NCBI RefSeq assembly: GCF_045689245.1
Contig: NZ_CP136865.1
Location: 1,054,001 to 1,118,000 of the forward strand
Source: Congregibacter brevis
Lineage (GTDB): Bacteria; Pseudomonadota; Gammaproteobacteria; Pseudomonadales; Halieaceae
DNA length: 64,000 nucleotides
Direction of reading: 5' to 3'
The position numbers were made by a program, and so were the translations under genes. Below the pieces are notes generated by a model, which did no database searches, was not told the origin of the DNA, and worked only from the letters and a program-made list of their open reading frames with translations. Positions 1 to 8,986 of the stretch are shown here, piece after piece. Numbering within the stretch: position 1 is the stretch's first letter; every line of letters starts with the position of its first letter.

Positions 1-86
1 ATTTGCAGCAAACCCAGAAGCTCAGGATTCTTCTGAAAATAGTCGGGGTTCTGAACCAGAAAATCTCGAATATCGTCTTCGTCCAC
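1..86 (-). CDS. DUF484 family protein (N-terminal fragment)
   Basis: Only the first 28 or so codons lie in the window; the gene runs off the left edge. The start is taken as GTG at 84-86 because an in-frame stop lies 24 bases upstream and AAAGAGG sits just before it. The visible residues include FLVQNPDYFQKNPELL, which matches the N-terminus of DUF484 proteins (NPDFF..PxLL pattern). DUF484 genes commonly follow dapF in gammaproteobacteria, as here, and often precede xerC. Function is not established for the family. Confidence 0.75.
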   Translation of the reverse strand, partial: MDEDDIRDFLVQNPDYFQKNPELLGLLQ

Positions 87-185
87 GCGCTTGTATGCCT
101 CTTTTGATCAAGTAGAAAAGCGTATTAACCCTTCTGCGAAGTAAGGCTCGAAGGGGCAGCTAATAAATCTCCCGCTAAATTCGGG

Positions 186-1016
186 CTAGAGTCTGACGGT
201 ACCTTCGAAGCTGATCGCTGTGGGGCCAGTCATAAGTACGGGATTGTTCCCGCCCGTCCACTGCACCGTCAGCTTACCCCCGGTTAATTCCACTGTCACT
301 CTGTCGTCCAGCCATCCCATGCGTCGGCCATAGACCACCGCTGCACAGGCGCCGGAGCCGCAGGCTTCGGTTTCTCCTACGCCGCGCTCGAAGACTCGCA
401 GTCGTACTTTTTGTCGGTCGACAACTTCTAAAAATCCGGCGTTTGTTCCCTCAGGAAAGTCGCTGTGGCTCCGAATAGCCTCACCAAGTCGTTCCAGACT
501 GCCATCATCAACTGACGATACACGCAGCACGGCGTGAGGGTTCCCCATGGACACAGCGCCTACACGAAGCTGTTCCTCCGCGACTTTAAGCTTGTATTCG
601 GTGGCTTCCTGATCTCGGTTAAAGGGAACGTCAGAGGGGGAGAATACAGGTGGGCCCATATCGACTTCGACTTCGTGGTTGTCCCGAAGCGTGAGCGTCA
701 TCAAGCTGCTGCCGGTTTCGACAACCATTTTCTTAAGGTGCGTGAGTCGGCGGTGGCGAACAAAACGAGCGAAGCAGCGCGCACCATTGCCGCATTGTCC
801 AGCCTCACTGCCGTCTGCGTTAAAAATACGATAGCGAAAATCCGCTTCCGGCTGCCCCGGAGGCTCTACCAGTAAGACCTGATCACAACCAACGCCTCGA
901 CGGCGGTCAGCTATTCTGCGAATGTCTCGCGGTCTCAGCTTAATCCGTTGGCTAATGGTGTCGATCATGACGAAGTCGTTACCCGCGCCATGCATTTTTG
1001 TAAATTTAACCGGCAT
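186..1016 (-). CDS. dapF: Diaminopimelate epimerase
   Basis: Converts LL- to meso-diaminopimelate, the precursor of lysine and of the peptidoglycan cross-link; cytoplasmic. The 276-residue protein has the usual length. The N-terminus carries the conserved KMHGAGNDFV block. The two catalytic cysteines are visible in QCGNGARC (Cys75) and ACGSGAC (Cys219), the racemase base pair of this cofactor-free family. It lies 27 bases downstream of lysA on the same strand and upstream of the DUF484 gene, the conserved lptM-lysA-dapF-DUF484 order. The Shine-Dalgarno is weak, consistent with translation coupled to lysA. Nothing unusual was seen. Confidence 0.97.
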   Translation of the reverse strand: MPVKFTKMHGAGNDFVMIDTISQRIKLRPRDIRRIADRRRGVGCDQVLLVEPPGQPEADFRYRIFNADGSEAGQCGNGARCFARFVRHRRLTHLKKMVVETGSSLMTLTLRDNHEVEVDMGPPVFSPSDVPFNRDQEATEYKLKVAEEQLRVGAVSMGNPHAVLRVSSVDDGSLERLGEAIRSHSDFPEGTNAGFLEVVDRQKVRLRVFERGVGETEACGSGACAAVVYGRRMGWLDDRVTVELTGGKLTVQWTGGNNPVLMTGPTAISFEGTVRL

Positions 1017-1043
1017 ATTATCGTTGTGACTCTACTAGAGGAT

Positions 1044-2288
1044 CTACTGCGGCATGCGGCGTTCGCCGCGCAGTAAATCGTCAATACCTTCCCGTTCCCT
1101 GACTAAACAGGATGTGTTTCCATCGATCATAACTTCCGCAGCCCGAGGCCGAGTGTTGTAGTTTGAGCTCATAACAAAGCCGTAGGCGCCAGCGCCCTTA
1201 ACGGCCAGCACCGATCCGGGTGCCAGTGCCAACTCCCGGTCTTTGCCCAGGAAGTCTCCCGTTTCACAGACCGGACCCACAATATTCCACGTGCGGGGCT
1301 GCGCATCACAGGGAGCAACCGTTTGAATGTCTACCCAGGCCTGATAGAGCGCAGGACGAATGAAATCATTCATGGCGGCGTCTACGAGAGCAAAGCTGTG
1401 GGCATCCGTGTCTTTGGTGTAATGCACTTGAGTCAGCAGTACGCCGGCATTGGCAACGATGGAACGTCCCGGTTCGAACACCAGACATAGATCACGATCA
1501 CCCAAAGCCTGGCGCACTGCGGCGATGTAGTCTGCTACGGCTGGGGGCTCCTCATCGCGATAGCGCACGCCAACTCCACCCCCTAGATCCAGGTGATGAA
1601 TGCGTATTCCTTCTGCCTCTAAGGTGTCGACCATGTTCAATAACTGCTGCAAGGCATCCAATAGCGGCGCCATATCTACCAGTTGAGAGCCGATGTGGCA
1701 GTCGAGTCCCACAACATCGATATGGGAAAGCGTTTGCGCTCGTCGCAGCATATCCATGGCTACATCGGTAGCGACACCAAACTTGTTTTCTCTAAGACCC
1801 GTGGAGATGTAGGGGTGAGTTTGAGCATCCACATCGGGGTTAACCCGCACAGAAACCGGGGCGCGTTTACCGGACGCGGCAGCCACGCTTTGCAGGACAT
1901 CAAGTTCTGCCTCTGATTCGACGTTGAAACAACGGATGCCGATATCCAGAGCCCGGCGCATTTCCTCCGGACGTTTTACAACGCCGGAAAACACTACTTT
2001 GCCTGGGTCGCCACCGGCAGCGAGCACACGCTCAAGCTCTCCGAGAGAGACAATGTCAAAGCCCGCGCCCTTTCGCGCAAGCGTATCGAGCACGGCGATG
2101 TTTGAATTCGCTTTTACGGCATAACACACCAGATGCTCGCAGCCCTCGAGCGCGTCGTGATAGTCGGCCAGTGCGGCTTCCATCGCCGCGCGGGAGTAGA
2201 CGTAGCAGGGAGTACCGAACTCCTGCGCTATTGCCTCGCAGTCGAGTTCTTCCGCAAAAAGACGTCCGTCACGGTATGAGAATCCCAT
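1044..2288 (-). CDS. lysA: Diaminopimelate decarboxylase
   Basis: PLP-dependent fold-III decarboxylase making L-lysine from meso-diaminopimelate; last step of lysine biosynthesis, cytoplasmic. The 414-residue protein shows the PLP lysine in CYAVKANSN (Lys59), the glycine-rich phosphate loop GGGVGVRY, EPGRSIVANAG, and the active-site cysteine in VCETGDFL supplied across the dimer. A purine-rich AGGGGGG stretch precedes the ATG. The stop of lptM lies 6 bases upstream of the start and dapF follows closely, so the three are probably cotranscribed. Confidence 0.97.
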   Translation of the reverse strand: MGFSYRDGRLFAEELDCEAIAQEFGTPCYVYSRAAMEAALADYHDALEGCEHLVCYAVKANSNIAVLDTLARKGAGFDIVSLGELERVLAAGGDPGKVVFSGVVKRPEEMRRALDIGIRCFNVESEAELDVLQSVAAASGKRAPVSVRVNPDVDAQTHPYISTGLRENKFGVATDVAMDMLRRAQTLSHIDVVGLDCHIGSQLVDMAPLLDALQQLLNMVDTLEAEGIRIHHLDLGGGVGVRYRDEEPPAVADYIAAVRQALGDRDLCLVFEPGRSIVANAGVLLTQVHYTKDTDAHSFALVDAAMNDFIRPALYQAWVDIQTVAPCDAQPRTWNIVGPVCETGDFLGKDRELALAPGSVLAVKGAGAYGFVMSSNYNTRPRAAEVMIDGNTSCLVREREGIDDLLRGERRMPQ

Positions 2289-2294
2289 GGCAGC

Positions 2295-2537
2295 CTAGCC
2301 CCCCTGTCCGGTGGGTGCGTTGGCTTTTCCCGGTGAGGACTGAGGAGCAGACTGCCGGCTTTGTGGGGCCTCGGGCTCGGGCTGATACAGCCCACCCATC
2401 TGACCGCAACTCGTCAGCGTCAGCAGTAAAGCTGTCGCCAGAGCTCCTGATCGGAATAATGCTGTTCCAGAGGGTGATCCCTCGCGGCTATCTGGAATCA
2501 ATGAAGTATCCTGTTTCTGCTGCGCACAAAAGGACAA
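2295..2537 (-). CDS. lptM: LptM-like small lipoprotein
   Basis: Small outer-membrane lipoprotein. LptM (formerly YifL) is known to help mature the LPS translocon LptD. The 80-residue reading has a hydrophobic segment ending in the lipobox LTSC with the lipidated Cys44, followed by GQMGGLYQP, which resembles the CGxKGPLYxP signature of the family. The tail is proline, glutamine and serine rich. The stretch before the hydrophobic segment is long for a signal peptide, so the true start could be downstream, but no ATG or GTG offers one. It sits between argH and lysA; adjacency to lysA is typical for this family. Confidence 0.8.
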   Translation of the reverse strand: MSFCAQQKQDTSLIPDSREGSPSGTALFRSGALATALLLTLTSCGQMGGLYQPEPEAPQSRQSAPQSSPGKANAPTGQGG

Positions 2538-2561
2538 GAGTATAAACGCCTGCCACCCGTG

Positions 2562-3959
2562 CTAGCGACTTTCTAGTCGCTTTCCTGCATGCCTTGCAGC
2601 TGCTGTCACCTGATTCGGTGCTGTGCCGCCAAGGTGGTCTCGTGCGGCGACGGATCCCTCCACGGTGAGAACCTCGAATACGTCGCTTTCGATAAGAGCA
2701 CTAAAGCTCTGAAGCGTGGCCAGGGGCATATCGGACAGATCCCGCTCCAGCCTCACACCTTCAGCCACGGCTTTTCCTACTACCTCGTGCGCATCCCTAA
2801 AAGGAAGGCCCTTGCGAACCAGATAATCTGCAAGATCCGTAGCTGTAGCGAAGCCAGCTTTTGCTGCATCCCGGAGGCGCTCTTTGCGAGGAACAATGTG
2901 CGGCACCATGTCCGCGAATGCGCGGAGGCAATCCAGAACAGTGTCAATGCAGTCAAAGAGCGGCTCTTTGTCTTCCTGGTTATCTTTATTGTAGGCGAGA
3001 GGCTGTGATTTCATAAGCGTCAGCAGCGCCACGAGATGTCCGTTTACCCGACCAGTCTTGCCACGGACCAGCTCCGGTACGTCCGGGTTTTTCTTCTGAG
3101 GCATTATGGAGGACCCGGTACAAAACCGATCCGGTAGCTCTACAAACTGAAACTGTGCCGATGTCCACAGCACCAGTTCCTCACTCATGCGAGAGAGATG
3201 AGTGAGGATTAGTGCCGAAGCTGCCGTAAACTCAATAGCAAAATCTCTGTCTGACACGGAATCTAGCGAATTTCGTGTAGGTTGCGTGAACCCCAGCGCC
3301 GAGGCCGTTTGCTCTCGATCGATGGGGAAGGTGGTGCCTGCTAGCGCGGCCGCGCCCAGAGGGCATTGGTTCATGCGATCGCGACAATCTCCAAAACGCG
3401 AGTAGTCGCGCTCGAGCATCTCATTCCACGCCAGCATATGGTGTCCAAAGGTCACCGGCTGCGCGCCTTGCAGATGCGTAAAGCCGGGCATCACCGTCGC
3501 AGCATGAGTCTCCGCAAGGCTCACTAAACCTTTTTGAAGTCGCGTAAGTTCCTTACTGATCGCATCGATGGCGTCCCGAAGGTAAAGGCGGATATCTGTC
3601 GCCACCTGGTCATTTCTGGAGCGGCCGGTGTGCAGCTTCTTGCCGGCGTCTCCAATCAGCGCAGTGAGTCGGGCTTCGATGTTCATATGTACGTCTTCCC
3701 GCTCGATGGACCATGGGAAGTCGCCGCTGGTGATTTCAGCCTGAACAATCGCGAGGCCATCTTCGATCGCCTGGTATTCCTCTGCGCTGAGTATGCCCGC
3801 GTCCGTAAGCATTCGCGCGTGCGCAAGGGATCCACGGATGTCTTGTTCGGCCATGCGCTGGTCGAAGCTTACCGAGGCGGTAAACCGTTGCACGAAGCTG
3901 TCTGTCGCCTCGCTGAAACGGCCGCCCCAAAGGCTGGGATTGTCGCTTTGATCCGACAT
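2562..3959 (-). CDS. argH: Argininosuccinate lyase
   Basis: Cleaves argininosuccinate to arginine and fumarate, the last step of arginine synthesis; cytoplasmic tetramer of the fumarase/aspartase superfamily. The protein starting at this ATG has 465 residues, the family norm, and opens with the expected LWGGRF. HTGRSRNDQ lies near residue 111 and the signature GSSIMPQKKNP near residues 282-292 carries the catalytic serine loop. The frame stays open for 46 more codons upstream, but that part has no ArgH similarity and would overlap the algZ promoter. The start is divergent from algZ with about 150 bases between them. Confidence 0.96.
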   Translation of the reverse strand: MSDQSDNPSLWGGRFSEATDSFVQRFTASVSFDQRMAEQDIRGSLAHARMLTDAGILSAEEYQAIEDGLAIVQAEITSGDFPWSIEREDVHMNIEARLTALIGDAGKKLHTGRSRNDQVATDIRLYLRDAIDAISKELTRLQKGLVSLAETHAATVMPGFTHLQGAQPVTFGHHMLAWNEMLERDYSRFGDCRDRMNQCPLGAAALAGTTFPIDREQTASALGFTQPTRNSLDSVSDRDFAIEFTAASALILTHLSRMSEELVLWTSAQFQFVELPDRFCTGSSIMPQKKNPDVPELVRGKTGRVNGHLVALLTLMKSQPLAYNKDNQEDKEPLFDCIDTVLDCLRAFADMVPHIVPRKERLRDAAKAGFATATDLADYLVRKGLPFRDAHEVVGKAVAEGVRLERDLSDMPLATLQSFSALIESDVFEVLTVEGSVAARDHLGGTAPNQVTAAARHAGKRLESR

Positions 3960-4111
3960 AGTATGGAGGTTCCTATAAACGGGTTGTTTACCGGGGAAGC
4001 TTCTTGTCCCGGTCTGAAAGGCGTGCAAGTATATCAGCGCGTTAATCGCGTTTTCTTGCGATTCATTTGGTAATCGTTGCTCACCACTGGCAGCCATACA
4101 GGAGTTCTAGC

Positions 4112-5182
4112 ATGCAGCACCCCAGGCCCTCAGGGTCGGATAATGCTGCGCCGCGCAACGACGGTTTCTTTATCCCTGATCTATGCGCGCCTCAAGCGGT
4201 GTTTCTGGCTGTGCTCCTCGCAGAGCTTGTCGTTCTGCTGCACGTCCTGGCTCTGGGCCCGCTGGCAGCATTTGATTGGCGGGCGCTCGGTACCGGGTCT
4301 TTTTTTGTGCAATGGAACGCGCTGCTGTGCATTGCAATCATCTGTCGCTTGCGCACGCGATTGCTGCCCATGTCCCCGGCGAACGCGACCAGCATTTGTT
4401 TGGGATTGGTGCTCGCTGTGAGTACGCTTTCCAGTGTTGTGGTGTATCGCTTCTATCCCCTTCTGGGGCCCCAAAGCGGGGGGCTCGTCGATTGGGTGTT
4501 GCGCAATGCATTGTTGGCTCTGATTCTGGCGGCGACGGTCCTTCGCTATGCCTACTTGCAGCAGAGAGTGGCGCTGCAGCAAAGGAGTGAGCTGCAGCTT
4601 CGCCTGGATGCCCTGCGAGCGAGAATTCGTCCTCACTTCTTGTTCAACACCCTCAATAGCATCGCAAGCCTGATTGCTGTGCAGCCAGACCGCGCGGAGC
4701 AAGCGATCGAAGACGTTGCCGAACTCTTCCGCGCCGCTTTGTCATCGGGGGACCGCGATAGCAGTCTGGGAGAGGAATGTCGGCTCTGTGAACTGTATCT
4801 AGAGATCGAACAACTCCGTCTGGGAGACCGGCTATCCGTGCGCTGGGAGATAGATGATGCACTCAAGGAAACCGCCTTGCCCGCACTTTTACTGCAGCCT
4901 CTGGTAGAAAACGCGGTGTATCACGGAATTTCGCAGCTTCCGCAAGGGGGCGAAGTCAGTATTCGGGCATGGAGAGAGGCTGCTTTGTTGTGCGTGGAGA
5001 TACGAAACCCGGTACCTCAGCGCGTGGTTAATCGTTCCGGGGGTAATCGTATGGCCCTGGACAACATTCGTCAGCGATTGGAAGCCCAGTACGGTGATGT
5101 AGCTTCGCTTCGGGTAGGCGCTGACGACGATGTCTATCGAGCGATGATCGGTATTCCTCTGGAGCGGGAGTTCGCGTCGTGA
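4112..5182 (+). CDS. algZ: LytS/AlgZ-type sensor histidine kinase
   Basis: Membrane sensor kinase of the His_kinase (PF06580) class that signals to LytTR regulators. The start is the ATG after CAGGAG. In the 356-residue protein four hydrophobic segments (about residues 28-48, 65-80, 94-112 and 128-148) precede the phospho-acceptor block RPHFLFNTLNS with His175. An N box, LLQPLVENAVYHG, follows. Classical HisKA motifs are absent, as expected for this class. It overlaps algR by 4 bases (GTGA) and sits divergent from argH and upstream of hemC. That is the Pseudomonas argH-algZ-algR-hemC arrangement, where the pair controls alginate, type IV pili and virulence. The signal and regulon here are unknown. 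Confidence 0.9.
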   Translation: MQHPRPSGSDNAAPRNDGFFIPDLCAPQAVFLAVLLAELVVLLHVLALGPLAAFDWRALGTGSFFVQWNALLCIAIICRLRTRLLPMSPANATSICLGLVLAVSTLSSVVVYRFYPLLGPQSGGLVDWVLRNALLALILAATVLRYAYLQQRVALQQRSELQLRLDALRARIRPHFLFNTLNSIASLIAVQPDRAEQAIEDVAELFRAALSSGDRDSSLGEECRLCELYLEIEQLRLGDRLSVRWEIDDALKETALPALLLQPLVENAVYHGISQLPQGGEVSIRAWREAALLCVEIRNPVPQRVVNRSGGNRMALDNIRQRLEAQYGDVASLRVGADDDVYRAMIGIPLEREFAS

Positions 5183-5898
5183 AGATTCTCGTTGTTGATG
5201 ATGAGCCTTTGGCGCGGCAGCGACTTTTGCGCCTGCTTAAAAAACTACGCCCGGAGGCTGGGTGCTTTGAGGCCGCCAATGGTGTCGAAGCTATTGCTCA
5301 AGCCCGTGCCCAAGAGCCTGAGATTATATTGCTGGATATTCGCATGCCCGAAATGGATGGCGTTGAGGTTGCGGGACAGCTGCTGGATGAGCCCGCAGCG
5401 CCGGCGGTTATCTTTTGTACCGCTTACGACGAATATGCCTTGGAAGCGCTGCGGAATCATGCCATTGCGTACTTGCTCAAGCCCGTTCGCGAAGCAGAGC
5501 TTGAAGGTGCGCTGCAGGCTGCCGTGCGGGTCAATCGCGCTCAGCTTGACTCCCTTGGGGTGGCGGGCGCTGGTCGCGAGGAAGTGGTGAGCGCCGGGCA
5601 TCGGGGCGTGGAGGCTTTGCCGGTGGCCGAAGTTCGATGCTTTCTGGCTGAAGATAAATATGTGCGCGCCTGTTCCCCGTCTGGCGACATTCTCTTGAAT
5701 GATTCCCTTAAAGATTTAGAGCTTGAGTTCAAGACCCGTTTTTTGCGTGTACATCGTAATGCCCTGGTTGCCGGAGCCCATATCGCACGCTTAATTCGCT
5801 CAGACGAGGGTTGGCTCGTGGAGCTCACAGATGTGGCTGAGCGGCCCCAGGTGAGTCGCCGGCATCTGAGCGATGTTAAGGCCTTGCTGACAGGGTGA
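5179..5898 (+). CDS. algR: LytTR response regulator AlgR
   Basis: Cytoplasmic DNA-binding response regulator, the partner of the upstream kinase. The start codon is GTG inside the kinase stop (4-base overlap), so the two are translationally coupled. The 239-residue protein has a receiver domain at 1-120 with acidic pocket Asp7/Asp8, phospho-acceptor Asp53 in LLDIRMPEMDG, and Lys in YLLKPV. A LytTR DNA-binding domain occupies about 135-235, with the typical FLAEDKYV and FLRVHRNALV segments. LytTR proteins bind pairs of short direct repeats; none was located with confidence here. Confidence 0.92.
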   Translation: MKILVVDDEPLARQRLLRLLKKLRPEAGCFEAANGVEAIAQARAQEPEIILLDIRMPEMDGVEVAGQLLDEPAAPAVIFCTAYDEYALEALRNHAIAYLLKPVREAELEGALQAAVRVNRAQLDSLGVAGAGREEVVSAGHRGVEALPVAEVRCFLAEDKYVRACSPSGDILLNDSLKDLELEFKTRFLRVHRNALVAGAHIARLIRSDEGWLVELTDVAERPQVSRRHLSDVKALLTG

Positions 5899-5913
5899 GT
5901 CTTTAATTCTGAG

Positions 5914-5922
5914 TGCTATGAT
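5914..5922 (+). promoter_or_regulatory. Candidate extended -10 element for hemC
   Basis: TGCTATGAT fits an extended -10 (TGn followed by TATGAT) 28 bases before the hemC ATG. No convincing -35 was found 16-18 bases upstream. It would allow hem gene expression independent of algZ-algR. Prediction from sequence only. Confidence 0.3.
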
Positions 5923-5949
5923 TAGCTTTTTTGGCCCTACTGAGTTTCC

Positions 5950-6876
5950 ATGCCTGCTGATGTCGTAATTGCTACCCGAGAGAGCCCGCTTGCCCTATGG
6001 CAGGCCTATTTTGTTCGTGACACTTTGCTGGAGACCCACCCCGGTATCAGTGTCGAGCTTCTCGGCATGACGAGTCGAGGCGACCAAATTCTTGATGTCC
6101 CGCTGGCCAAGGTCGGTGGAAAGGGGTTGTTTGTCAAAGAGCTGGAGACCGCTCTTCTGGATGGTCGCGCTCATATTGCCGTGCACTCCATGAAGGACGT
6201 ACCCATGGAGTTTCCCGAGGGTCTGGAGCTTGCAGTGATTTGTGAGCGGGAAGAGCCTGCGGATGCCTTTGTGAGTAACAGCTACGAAAACCTCGACGCT
6301 TTGCCTGCCGGGGCAATAGTGGGTACCTCGAGCTTGCGCCGCGAGTGCCAGCTGCGCGCAAACCGTCCGGACCTTGAGGTGCGGTTTTTGCGTGGAAACG
6401 TAAACACCCGGCTGCGTAAACTCGACGAGGGAGAATACGACGCCATCATCCTGGCTTGCGCGGGACTTATTCGCCTTGAAATGGGTGATCGAATTCGGGC
6501 GCGTATTCCAGTGACAGAGTCTCTGCCCGCAGGCGGGCAGGGTGCCGTTGGTATTGAGATTCGCAGCGACGATACCACTACGCGAGAGCTTCTCGCACCG
6601 CTGCATCATGGCCCGACCGCTGAGCGCGTGCTCGCCGAGCGTGCGCTAAATCGTCGCCTTCAGGGCGGCTGTGAAGTGCCTATCGCGTCTTATGCCATTC
6701 ATGAAGGTGACCAGCTTTGGCTGCGCGGCCTTGTCGGTCGTCCCGATGGCAGTAACACCCTTCGAGCCGAGGCCCGCGGAAGTCGTGATAATCCCGAAGC
6801 ACTTGGCATTTCGGTTGCCGAATCGCTTCTTGATGCAGGTGCGGCAGAGATTCTCGCCGAGGTCTATGACCGCTGA
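5950..6876 (+). CDS. hemC: Porphobilinogen deaminase (hydroxymethylbilane synthase)
   Basis: Polymerises four porphobilinogen units into hydroxymethylbilane in haem synthesis; cytoplasmic. The 308-residue protein carries ATRESPLALWQ at the N-terminus, catalytic Asp83 in HSMKDVP, the arginine-rich substrate groove (GTSSLRR, FLRGNVNTRL), and Cys241 in LQGGCEVP, which binds the dipyrromethane cofactor. It begins 51 bases after algR and overlaps hemD by 11 bases, starting the hemC-D-X-Y operon. Length and motifs are ordinary. Confidence 0.97.
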   Translation: MPADVVIATRESPLALWQAYFVRDTLLETHPGISVELLGMTSRGDQILDVPLAKVGGKGLFVKELETALLDGRAHIAVHSMKDVPMEFPEGLELAVICEREEPADAFVSNSYENLDALPAGAIVGTSSLRRECQLRANRPDLEVRFLRGNVNTRLRKLDEGEYDAIILACAGLIRLEMGDRIRARIPVTESLPAGGQGAVGIEIRSDDTTTRELLAPLHHGPTAERVLAERALNRRLQGGCEVPIASYAIHEGDQLWLRGLVGRPDGSNTLRAEARGSRDNPEALGISVAESLLDAGAAEILAEVYDR

Positions 6877-7651
6877 TCCACGGGTATTGGTTACTCGGCC
6901 CGCAGGGCAGGCGGATAGCTTGATCACTGCATTGGGCGCCGCTGGCTTCACGCCGCTGCATATGCCCATGCTGCAAATTGAAGCCCTCGATCCATTGCCT
7001 GGTGCGCAGCGACAGCGAGTGCTGGATCTGGATCTCTACGCTCATGTGATCTTTGTCAGTGCTAATGCAGCGCGTCTGGGCATGGCGCAGATACAGGACT
7101 ACTGGCCCCAATTGCCCGCGGGGCAAACCCTCTGGGCAGTGGGCGAGAGCACCGCACTGTGTCTGGAGGCAGAGGGCTTGGAGGTTATTCGCCCAGAGCA
7201 CGATATGAGCAGCGAAGGGCTTCTCGCTATGCCCCGCCTCTCTGATCTGCGTTTGCAGCGTGTACTTATCGTAAAAGGTGAGGGGGGGCGCAGATTTCTT
7301 GAGGAACAGCTGCGAGAACGCGGAGCCACGGTAGACTCATTGGAGTGCTATCGGCGAGGGTACGCGCCCCACGACGCACAGGAATGTCAAAAGCTGGTAG
7401 TGGGACGGAAACCTGCTCTCATACTGATAAGCAGTGGAGAGGGTTTAGAGCGACTGACGGGTTTGCTTCAACCTGAGGAACACACTAACTTAGCGGGGAC
7501 TACCTTATTGGTACCGTCGCAGCGCGTAGCAGAACAGGCGCTTATCCTCGGTTGGAAAAACGTTAAATGTGCCGACAATGCGTCTGATTCTGCCATGCTG
7601 GCGGCCGCTACAGCCTGGCGCGAAGCGCATTTGGGGGAGACACAGCATTGA
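6866..7651 (+). CDS. hemD: Uroporphyrinogen-III synthase
   Basis: Cyclises hydroxymethylbilane with inversion of ring D to uroporphyrinogen III. The chosen ATG overlaps the hemC stop (ATGACCGCTGA) and gives 261 residues, normal for HemD. The sequence is weakly conserved, as in all HemDs, but begins with the typical VLVTRPAGQADSL and has the expected two-lobe pattern with FVSANAARL and LILISSGEGLERL. The frame is open farther upstream inside hemC, but that part is a shadow of hemC. It overlaps hemX by 4 bases. Confidence 0.93.
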   Translation: MTADPRVLVTRPAGQADSLITALGAAGFTPLHMPMLQIEALDPLPGAQRQRVLDLDLYAHVIFVSANAARLGMAQIQDYWPQLPAGQTLWAVGESTALCLEAEGLEVIRPEHDMSSEGLLAMPRLSDLRLQRVLIVKGEGGRRFLEEQLRERGATVDSLECYRRGYAPHDAQECQKLVVGRKPALILISSGEGLERLTGLLQPEEHTNLAGTTLLVPSQRVAEQALILGWKNVKCADNASDSAMLAAATAWREAHLGETQH

Positions 7652-8982
7652 GTGACGAAAAAAATCAGGACGAGGAGCGCAGCGAGTCTGTCGCTGGCGG
7701 TGCTGACGTAGCTGGTAGTGAGTCCATGCCCACGGGTAACGATGATCACGCGAGTCCCGTATCGCCGGCCGCCCAGACGCCTGTTCAGCCAGCGCCAGCA
7801 GCCGCATCGGCCCCTGTGCAAGCTAGCGAAACGACAGGGAGCCAGCGCTCAGGCGCAACACCGATCGCGTGGTTGGCGCTGCTTCTGGTCATTGTGATGG
7901 CCGTAGGGGTTTTCTATCTGTTCACTGATATACAGCGCCGCGAAGCGCTGTTGTTGCAGCGGGTCCAAGGCCTTGAGTCAGTGTCTGGTCAGGACGTAAC
8001 AACCTTTGATCAGATGCGTGACAACCTTCAGCGCAAGATTGAACTTGAAATCGAAGGAATGCAGGCCAGTCAACAGCGCGCCGAGGAAGATCTCAGGCGG
8101 GCGCTTGAAGTACAGCAGAGAACGCTGGACACCCAGCAGAGCCAGGTGAGCCGCCTCGAATCTACTGCGAACGAGGCCGCTGGCAGCGTTAAGCGTGTGG
8201 TGGAAGAGCAGTTGGGTAACCTCGAGCGATCCCTTCGCGAGCAACAGCAGCTGATTAGTGATCTTACGGTCGAGGACAGAGAAAGCTGGCAGATTGCCGA
8301 AGTGCAGTATCTGCTGCGCCTCGCTAACCAACGCCTGATCATGACCGGAGACAATGTGTCAGCGGAAGCACTGTTGCGCAGTGCTGACAATATTTTACGA
8401 GGCCTGGACGACACCAACCTGCATGACTTACGTTCTGCCGTGGCTTCCGATATTGCGGCGCTCCAGGCCGTGCCCAAGCTGGATGTTCAAGGACTGTACC
8501 TGCGTCTCGATGCCCTGATACGCCAGACTGATGCCTTGGTGTTGTTTGAACTGCCCGATCAGCGCGTAGAGATCGAGCCCGTCACCGCGGAGGACTGGCA
8601 GACGCGGCTATCCGAGGGCTACGAGATGGCGTTAAACAAGCTGTCGGAGTACATCGTGGTAAGTCGTCGAGACGTCCCCGTCGAAACCCTTATGGACCCG
8701 CAATACGAAGGCCTGGTGAGACAGAATATGCGCATGCTTTTAGAGCAGGCGCAGGTGGCCATGCTCTCGGGCAACGAATTGTTGTTCCGGCAGAGCCTTG
8801 AAAGAGCCGAAGGCTGGGTTACCCAGTTCTTTAAGGCGGATGAGCAATCCGCCGTAGCGATGGCGAGCGAGCTGCAGCGCATTCGTGACGAACGTGTGTC
8901 CGTTACTCTGCCGGATCTCAGTGCCTCTCTGAACGCTCTGGATACTGTGATGCAGGCGCGCCTAGCCCGCGGCGGAAACTAG
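7648..8982 (+). CDS. hemX: HemX, uroporphyrinogen-III C-methyltransferase-like membrane protein
   Basis: Inner-membrane protein of the HemX (DUF513) family, found between hemD and hemY in gammaproteobacteria; its role is poorly defined and methyltransferase activity is doubtful. The start is TTG overlapping the hemD stop (TTGA), so translation is probably coupled. The 444-residue protein has an acidic, Ala/Pro-rich cytoplasmic N-terminus (1-70), one membrane helix (about 72-93), a long coiled coil rich in Glu, Gln and Arg (about 100-210), and a helical C-terminal domain containing SWQIAEVQYLLRLANQRL, a conserved HemX block. Confidence 0.9.
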   Translation: MSDEKNQDEERSESVAGGADVAGSESMPTGNDDHASPVSPAAQTPVQPAPAAASAPVQASETTGSQRSGATPIAWLALLLVIVMAVGVFYLFTDIQRREALLLQRVQGLESVSGQDVTTFDQMRDNLQRKIELEIEGMQASQQRAEEDLRRALEVQQRTLDTQQSQVSRLESTANEAAGSVKRVVEEQLGNLERSLREQQQLISDLTVEDRESWQIAEVQYLLRLANQRLIMTGDNVSAEALLRSADNILRGLDDTNLHDLRSAVASDIAALQAVPKLDVQGLYLRLDALIRQTDALVLFELPDQRVEIEPVTAEDWQTRLSEGYEMALNKLSEYIVVSRRDVPVETLMDPQYEGLVRQNMRMLLEQAQVAMLSGNELLFRQSLERAEGWVTQFFKADEQSAVAMASELQRIRDERVSVTLPDLSASLNALDTVMQARLARGGN

Positions 8983-8986
8983 CAGG

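Noticed and set aside
3960..4097. 46-codon N-terminal extension of argH
   Set aside because: No similarity to ArgH and it reaches into the divergent algZ promoter; the internal ATG gives the normal length and start sequence.
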